Below, one piece after another: positions 21,911 through 26,311 of a stretch of DNA of 26,311 nt (the first letter of the stretch is position 1; each line of letters opens with the position of its first letter). The notes under the pieces are model-generated. The model saw only the letters and a program-made list of their open reading frames with translations. It did not search any database and had not been told where the DNA came from. The position numbers were made by a program, and so were the translations under genes. Source of the stretch: an uncultured Clostridia bacterium (GTDB taxonomy: Bacteria; Bacillota; Clostridia; Oscillospirales; CAG-382); NCBI GenBank assembly GCA_947305675.1, contig CAMZED010000009.1, forward strand, positions 1-26,311. Direction: 5' to 3'.

Positions 21911-24154
21911 TTACGCGCCGACGGTTTGAAAATAACGGTAAAGCAAAGTTATCGCGTCGCACCTTAAAATATTCGTCTCGCTGTAGGTATCCATTAGCCC
22001 GATCTTCATCGCCCAGTTCGAAGCGGAGTCGTACGATCCGGCGACATCGGGGCTGCCGGAATATTTCCACAGCATTCTGATAAACTCGCCGCGGGTGCAG
22101 GGATCTTTTATTCCCTCCGCGCTGTCGACGATCCCGTTTTTAAGCGCCCAGGCGAGCGCATCGGCATAAAAATCGCCTTCCGGCGCGTTGCCCAATATGA
22201 GTTCGCCGGGCATCCCCGCGGCGCGGTAAAGGAAGGTAATAGCCTGGCTTTTTGCCATATCGGCGTCAACGCCGAATTTGTTCTCGCCCGAACCGGTGGT
22301 TATCCCGGCGTTTACCGCCCAATAAACCGGTTCGTAATAATATTTGCTTTTGTCGGCGACGTCGGAAAACTCCGCTTCGACGTGCATATCGATCAACTTA
22401 CAGCGGATCGAATGCTGGCGGAAGGCGACCGGGGTAACGCTGGTGGTGTCAGAGGGGACGCGGCAGTTGATATAGGTAAGATCGAGCGCCAGCTCGCCGC
22501 CGAAATCGTTGAAGTTGTTCTTCGCGGTGCAGTTCGAAACGACACAGTTTTTAAGCTTTTGAGCGGTATAAGCCGTTTTCGAGAATCTGCCCTGGTGTTC
22601 GAAGAAGAAGCCGAACTTTTTGTTTCCCTCGGCATAACAGTTGTCGATGATCATGGTTTCCTCCTCGGAATATCCGGTGCCGATGCCGAACCCGGAAGCG
22701 CCGTAACTTGCCGTTGTCGCGGCTTTGCCGCAGCCGTAGGCTTCGCAGTTCGTTATTGTGCAGTTGATCGGGCAATCGACTCCGAACCCGGTGCCGTCGG
22801 TGTTTTTGCAGACGATATTGTCAAAATCGCAGTCTTTGAACAGGTTGAACATAAACCCCTTGCCCGCCGAGGTATAGTGAGCGCAATGGGCGAGTCCGCC
22901 GTCGATGACAAAATCGCGGAAGTCGGCGTTTATAAGGTACTTCGGGTTTTTGAACCCGCTGTCGGCGTATTCGTTGTAATAAAACATATCCAGACCGCCG
23001 TTCGTGTTCCCGACAGGCATAAGAACGGTAGCTCTTCCCGCGCCCATAACAAGCACGTTGTCTTTGGGCATACAGACGTAATCTTCGATCCTGCGCGAGT
23101 TCATCCCCTGGGAGGAGAAATAATAGGTACCGGCGGGTATCAGCACCGCGCCGCCGCCGGACGCGTTCATAGCGTCGACGCAAGCCTGGAGTTCTTTGGT
23201 GTTCGCCGCCATATCCTCTGTTTTGCGGCTGTTAGCCGTAAGGTTCGCGGTGACGTATTCGACGCCTTCGGGAGGCGTTATTTCGTTCTTGGAAGGAACT
23301 CCGCGATCGATATCGTAGTTGTGCAGAACGCAGCGTTTTATGATGATATAATCCGCGGCGTCGGTATCGCCGCTGCCGTCGACGTCGGCGCGCGGTTTTT
23401 GAGCGGCGGCAAGCGAAATGCTTCCGATAATGCTGCGTTTAGTTATGATGTAATCCGCGACGGTCACCTCGTTATCGCCGTCGACGTCGCCCTTTACGGC
23501 GTTGCGGTAAGCGCCGAGAATAGTCTTGGCATAGAGTTTATAGCCCTGCGCGTTGGGATGCACGCCGTCGGAGATATAGTTTTCGTAATCGACGGCTGAA
23601 AAATCGGCGTTTACGTCGGCGGCGGTTACCTGTTTTTCGGCGGCGACGTCGCGCGCGGTCTGGGCGTAAAGCGACAGCAATCCGTTCGGGCCGCCGTAAG
23701 GAACAAAAGGCGCCTCGTCGTGACGGGTAAGGTAGGGAGCATCGACGATCGGAGCCGGGATAATAAGCACCGGGATCGCCCCGCAGTCGCGGACTTTGTC
23801 GATCATGGCGCGTAGATTATCGGCATAGGTTCCCATATCGACGTATCTCGGCATATCGATGGAAGTATCGTTGGTGCCGAACCCGATAAATACCACGTCG
23901 GGGTTTTTATCGGCGACCGCGGACGCAAAACGTTTCAGCCCGTCGGACGAAGTATCGCCTCCGACGCCGGAATTTATCACCGTTTCGCCGGAAAGCATAC
24001 TGAACTCCGCTTCCCACTGACCCGCGGCGGCGATGCTGTCGCCGTATGCGACAAGCACCGGGGCAAAGGTCTTTTCGGCATAGGCGGCGCCGACCGGTAC
24101 AAAATTGACAAATACAAGCAGAAATATCATCGGGTAAATCAAGAATTTTTTCAT
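21911..24154 (-). CDS. Secreted SGNH hydrolase-dockerin-beta-helix-SLH protein
   Basis: This 747-residue exported protein has four parts. Residues 1-26 are a signal peptide ending AYA. Residues 30-216 are an SGNH/GDSL hydrolase: block I AYGDSIAAAG (Ser40), block II GVGGDT, block III GTND (N95) and block V DGVHP (D196, H199); such enzymes usually remove acetyl groups from polysaccharides. Residues 222-280 form a type I dockerin with two calcium loops (GDVDGDNEVTVADYIITKR and ADVDGSGDTDAADYIIIKR). Residues about 300-590 look like a right-handed beta-helix, opening with a pectate-lyase-like QACVDAMNASGGGAVLIPAGTYYF and continuing with many N-C-turn repeats. Residues about 605-745 hold three SLH-like repeats (YYEPVYWAVNAGITTG; DFYADALAWALKNGIV; ASNWAMKIGLMD). 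The start at 24154 has AGGAGGA and a good promoter. It would be a surface-attached, possibly complex-forming glycan enzyme. Confidence 0.9.
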   Translation of the reverse strand: MKKFLIYPMIFLLVFVNFVPVGAAYAEKTFAPVLVAYGDSIAAAGQWEAEFSMLSGETVINSGVGGDTSSDGLKRFASAVADKNPDVVFIGFGTNDTSIDMPRYVDMGTYADNLRAMIDKVRDCGAIPVLIIPAPIVDAPYLTRHDEAPFVPYGGPNGLLSLYAQTARDVAAEKQVTAADVNADFSAVDYENYISDGVHPNAQGYKLYAKTILGAYRNAVKGDVDGDNEVTVADYIITKRSIIGSISLAAAQKPRADVDGSGDTDAADYIIIKRCVLHNYDIDRGVPSKNEITPPEGVEYVTANLTANSRKTEDMAANTKELQACVDAMNASGGGAVLIPAGTYYFSSQGMNSRRIEDYVCMPKDNVLVMGAGRATVLMPVGNTNGGLDMFYYNEYADSGFKNPKYLINADFRDFVIDGGLAHCAHYTSAGKGFMFNLFKDCDFDNIVCKNTDGTGFGVDCPINCTITNCEAYGCGKAATTASYGASGFGIGTGYSEEETMIIDNCYAEGNKKFGFFFEHQGRFSKTAYTAQKLKNCVVSNCTAKNNFNDFGGELALDLTYINCRVPSDTTSVTPVAFRQHSIRCKLIDMHVEAEFSDVADKSKYYYEPVYWAVNAGITTGSGENKFGVDADMAKSQAITFLYRAAGMPGELILGNAPEGDFYADALAWALKNGIVDSAEGIKDPCTRGEFIRMLWKYSGSPDVAGSYDSASNWAMKIGLMDTYSETNILRCDAITLLYRYFQTVGA

Positions 24155-24195
24155 ATCCGATTCCTCCTAAGCAAAACTTTTCGGTTTACGCCCAC

Positions 24196-24224
24196 ATTCT
24201 ATCATCTTATATCGAAATAATCAA
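24196..24224 (-). promoter_or_regulatory. Sigma-A promoter of the SGNH/dockerin/SLH gene
   Basis: On the minus strand TTGATT (24219-24224), 17 bp and TAGAAT (24196-24201), about 40 bp before the ATG at 24154. It diverges from the DUF4434 promoter at 24256-24284. Confidence 0.75.
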
Positions 24225-24255
24225 CGGGAATTTTTACAAGCCGCCGAGAAAACTA

Positions 24256-24284
24256 TTGAAAATATCGCAAAATAATGGTATTCT
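24256..24284 (+). promoter_or_regulatory. Sigma-A promoter of the DUF4434-oxidoreductase operon
   Basis: TTGAAA (24256-24261), 17 bp and TATTCT (24279-24284) precede the ATG at 24315. Divergent from the SGNH/dockerin/SLH promoter, with about 30 bp between the two -35 elements. Confidence 0.75.
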
Positions 24285-24314
24285 GTAAAAAAATACCGAA
24301 AGGAAATAAAAATT

Positions 24315-25277
24315 ATGCTTAAACCCATAAACGGAACCTGGTTTGAATTCTGGCACCACAACATTCCCGAAGGAAAATATTGGAACCCCGTGATAAAAAC
24401 GTTTTCCGACGAGCAGTGGGAAGCCAAAGTCGACGAGATCGCTTCACTCGGAATGAAATATATCGTATTGCTCACCACAGCTCAGGTTTATGAAAAAGAA
24501 TCATGGGCATATTTCAAGACCGATATCTATCCTTTTGCCGATATGGCGGCGAAAGACCCGATGGCGGCTTTGCTTCGCGCAGCCGAACGCAACGGCATAA
24601 AAGTTTTTGTCTCCTGCGGATTCTACGGCAACTGGAGTCATACCGAGGATAATATGACTTCGCCCGAGGTTCAAAAACGCGCTTTCAAAGCGATGGAACA
24701 GCTTTATGCTCTTTACGGAGATTTTAAATCGTTCTACGGCTGGTATCTGCCCGACGAGCTCGGAATATGGCCTTATTACCCCGAATCGTTCATTAAATAC
24801 GTAAACGATTACGCCGCTTTCGGCAGAAGCATAAACAAAGATCATAAAATACTCATCGCTCCTTACGGGACAAACCACGCCCTGACCGACGACAGTTTTG
24901 TCGGCCAGCTCGAACGGATGGATTGCGATATTGTCGCTTATCAGGACGAGATCGGCGTTCGCAAATCCAAACCCGAAGAAACCGAGGCTTTCTATTCCAA
25001 CCTGCGCAAAGCGCACGACAAAGCCGGCAGAAGCGCAATGTGGGCGGATATGGAGGCGTTTGAATTTGAAGGCGACGTTTATAAGAGCGCGCTGATCCCC
25101 GCCGAGATGAGCAGGATCGAACGCCAGATGCAAAGCATATCGCCTTACGTCGACGAAATACTCATTTATCAGTATCAGGGCATTTTCAACAAGCCCGGCA
25201 CAATATCTTATTGCGGCCATCCCGATTCTTTAAAGCTTTACAACGACTATTGCGAATTTCTTAAAAGGAACAAATGA
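24315..25277 (+). CDS. DUF4434-like TIM-barrel protein
   Basis: This 320-residue protein matches the pattern of DUF4434, a glycoside-hydrolase-like TIM-barrel family. It starts with the strand INGTWFEFW, then KVDEIASLGMKYIVLLTTAQVYE, GIKVFVSCGFYGNW and the family hallmark FYGWYLPDELG at 140-150 (acidic D147/E148 at a strand end). Near the end come IVAYQDEIG (D211/E212), MWADMEAFE (E247) and ILIYQYQGIF. Acidic residues at strand ends fit a retaining glycosidase-like site, but activity is unproven for the family. There is no signal peptide, so it is predicted to be cytoplasmic, unlike the surface proteins around it. The ATG at 24315 follows AAAGGAAA. Its stop overlaps the next gene by four bases (ATGA), so the two are translationally coupled. 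Confidence 0.85.
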   Translation: MLKPINGTWFEFWHHNIPEGKYWNPVIKTFSDEQWEAKVDEIASLGMKYIVLLTTAQVYEKESWAYFKTDIYPFADMAAKDPMAALLRAAERNGIKVFVSCGFYGNWSHTEDNMTSPEVQKRAFKAMEQLYALYGDFKSFYGWYLPDELGIWPYYPESFIKYVNDYAAFGRSINKDHKILIAPYGTNHALTDDSFVGQLERMDCDIVAYQDEIGVRKSKPEETEAFYSNLRKAHDKAGRSAMWADMEAFEFEGDVYKSALIPAEMSRIERQMQSISPYVDEILIYQYQGIFNKPGTISYCGHPDSLKLYNDYCEFLKRNK

Positions 25278-26311
25278 TAAGGGCGACCTTTAACGTTATC
25301 CCCTGCGCGGATCCGGAATCGGCTGTCGCCGGCATGATAAGCGAAAAACTCGGGCGGAACATACAAGTCGGCGGTTATGAGATACGTCGCCGTTCGCTCG
25401 ATTGCCGAAGGGGGAAAAACGTTTTTGTCTATACCGTCGACATTGTTACGGCAAACCGCGCGGACGAACCGGAAGCCGCTTTGCTGCTCGGCGCCGCCGC
25501 GGTCAAAAAAGAAGAAGAATATGTTTTCCCGACCCCGGCGCGTCTGCCGGAAAAGCGCCCCGTCATAGCCGGGTTCGGCCCGGCGGGAATGTTTGCGGCT
25601 CTCTGTCTTGCGCGCGCCGGTTTGAAACCGCTGATCATCGAACGCGGCAAGCCCGCCGGGGAACGCGTGCGTGACGTCGACGCCTTCTTTTCGGGCGGGA
25701 AACTCGACCCGGATTCAAACATTCAGTACGGCGAAGGCGGCGCCGGCGCTTTTTCCGACGGCAAGCTTAACACGCTTGTAAAAGACAAAAGCTTCCGCGG
25801 CGGATTCGTCCTGCGCGAGCTGGTAAAAGCCGGAGCGCCGAAGGAGATACTTTATTATTCGCATCCGCACGGATATTCTGCGCGGAGTTATCGGAAATAT
25901 CCGCGGCGAAATATTATCGCTCGGCGGAGAAATACTGTTCGGCACAAAACTTGAAGACGTTATCGTCGATCCGCTTTCCAAACTTAAAAGCGTTGTGACC
26001 GGCAAAGGTGCGATCGATACCGACACGCTGTTCCTTGCGACGGGGCAATCCGCGCGCGAAGTCGCCGAGCTGCTTTTCCGCCGCGGTGCCGAGATCGGGC
26101 GTAAGCCGTTTTCGGTCGGGTTCAGGATCGAGCATCCTCAATCGATGATAAACGCGGCGCAATACGGAAAAAACGGCGATATGCGGTTTTTGCCGCCCGC
26201 CGAATACAAACTGTTCTCGCACACTCCTTACGGACGAACGGTTTACAGTTTTTGTATGTGCCCCGGCGGCAGCGTGGTCGCGGCGGCGAGCGAAGAGCAA
26301 AGGCTGGTGAC
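25274..26311 (+). pseudogene. COG2509-type FAD-dependent oxidoreductase, frameshifted and cut by the window end
   Basis: The reading frame from the ATG at 25274 has a roughly 95-residue N-terminal region, then the FAD site PVIAGFGPAGMFAALCLARAGL (GFGPAG at 100-105) and NIQYGEGGAGAFSDGKLNT, all typical of COG2509 flavoproteins. After SHPH at residue 199 (25870) the family sequence stops and the frame ends at 25954. The next frame takes over at 25872 with DILRGVIGNIRGEI and runs open to the window end, including FLATGQSAREVAELL, VGFRIEHPQSMINAAQYG and YSFCMCPGGSVV, all expected in this family. The lesion is best explained as loss of eight bases (atcggcac) between two GCAC copies. Either the gene is inactivated or this is a sequence error. 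It is coupled to the DUF4434 gene by an ATGA overlap. Confidence 0.88.

Noticed and set aside
22382..23599. A 405-codon plus-strand reading frame
   Set aside because: Antisense to the dockerin and beta-helix part of the SGNH protein; no ribosome site and no domain.
1..26311. tRNA, rRNA, IS elements, prophage or integrase genes
   Set aside because: I found no cloverleaf sequences, transposase motifs or terminal inverted repeats; composition and codon use look even across the window.

Overview
The window looks like chromosomal DNA of an uncultured, Gram-positive gut Clostridium relative (class Clostridia, probably near Oscillospirales). The evidence is: an IspH fused to ribosomal-protein-S1 domains in a cmk-plsC-ispH/S1 operon, a BMP-type nucleoside importer, lipoprotein signals with a cysteine lipobox, a sortase-like SPKTG wall signal, SLH-like repeats and a dockerin in secreted proteins, and sigma-A promoters that repeatedly have exactly 17 bp between -35 and -10. 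No rRNA, tRNA, IS element, CRISPR array or phage gene is visible. No stretch over 300 bp lacks a gene.

Region 1 (1-5443, minus strand) is a nucleoside uptake and salvage locus. It is transcribed tdk, deoC, deoD, deoB-cdd fusion, BMP substrate-binding lipoprotein, ABC ATPase (cut by the window edge). A strong promoter precedes tdk and a second one precedes the lipoprotein. A hairpin terminator between lipoprotein and ATPase probably sets their ratio. The enzymes would take imported (deoxy)nucleosides through phosphorolysis, deamination and pentose-phosphate mutation to acetaldehyde and glyceraldehyde-3-phosphate, while thymidine kinase retrieves thymidine.

Region 2 (5614-7785, plus) holds an orphan solute-binding lipoprotein and a LOG-family nucleotide phosphoribohydrolase. 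Region 3 (7860-14673, minus) holds a MATE transporter with a fused RsbW-like ATPase domain, the housekeeping operon cmk-plsC-ispH/S1, and a second, ordinary MATE transporter. Region 4 (14840-18000) has a GtrA-like flippase with a UDP-galactopyranose-mutase-like flavoprotein on plus, and flavin reductase plus rlmH on minus.

Region 5 (18159-25277) is a cell-surface and carbohydrate-related segment: an 870-aa GHL10-like lipoprotein, a small sortase-anchored protein with a discoidin-like domain, an unannotated 29-residue Cys-rich membrane micropeptide, a 747-aa protein joining SGNH esterase, dockerin, beta-helix and SLH-like repeats, and a DUF4434 TIM-barrel protein. Region 6 (25274 to the end) is a COG2509-type FAD oxidoreductase broken by a frameshift, which is best explained by an 8-nt deletion between GCAC repeats.

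The most notable items are the multi-domain dockerin/SLH protein, the MATE-HATPase fusion, the DeoB-CDA fusion, the micropeptide and the frameshifted oxidoreductase. All family assignments were made by eye from motifs, without any database search.
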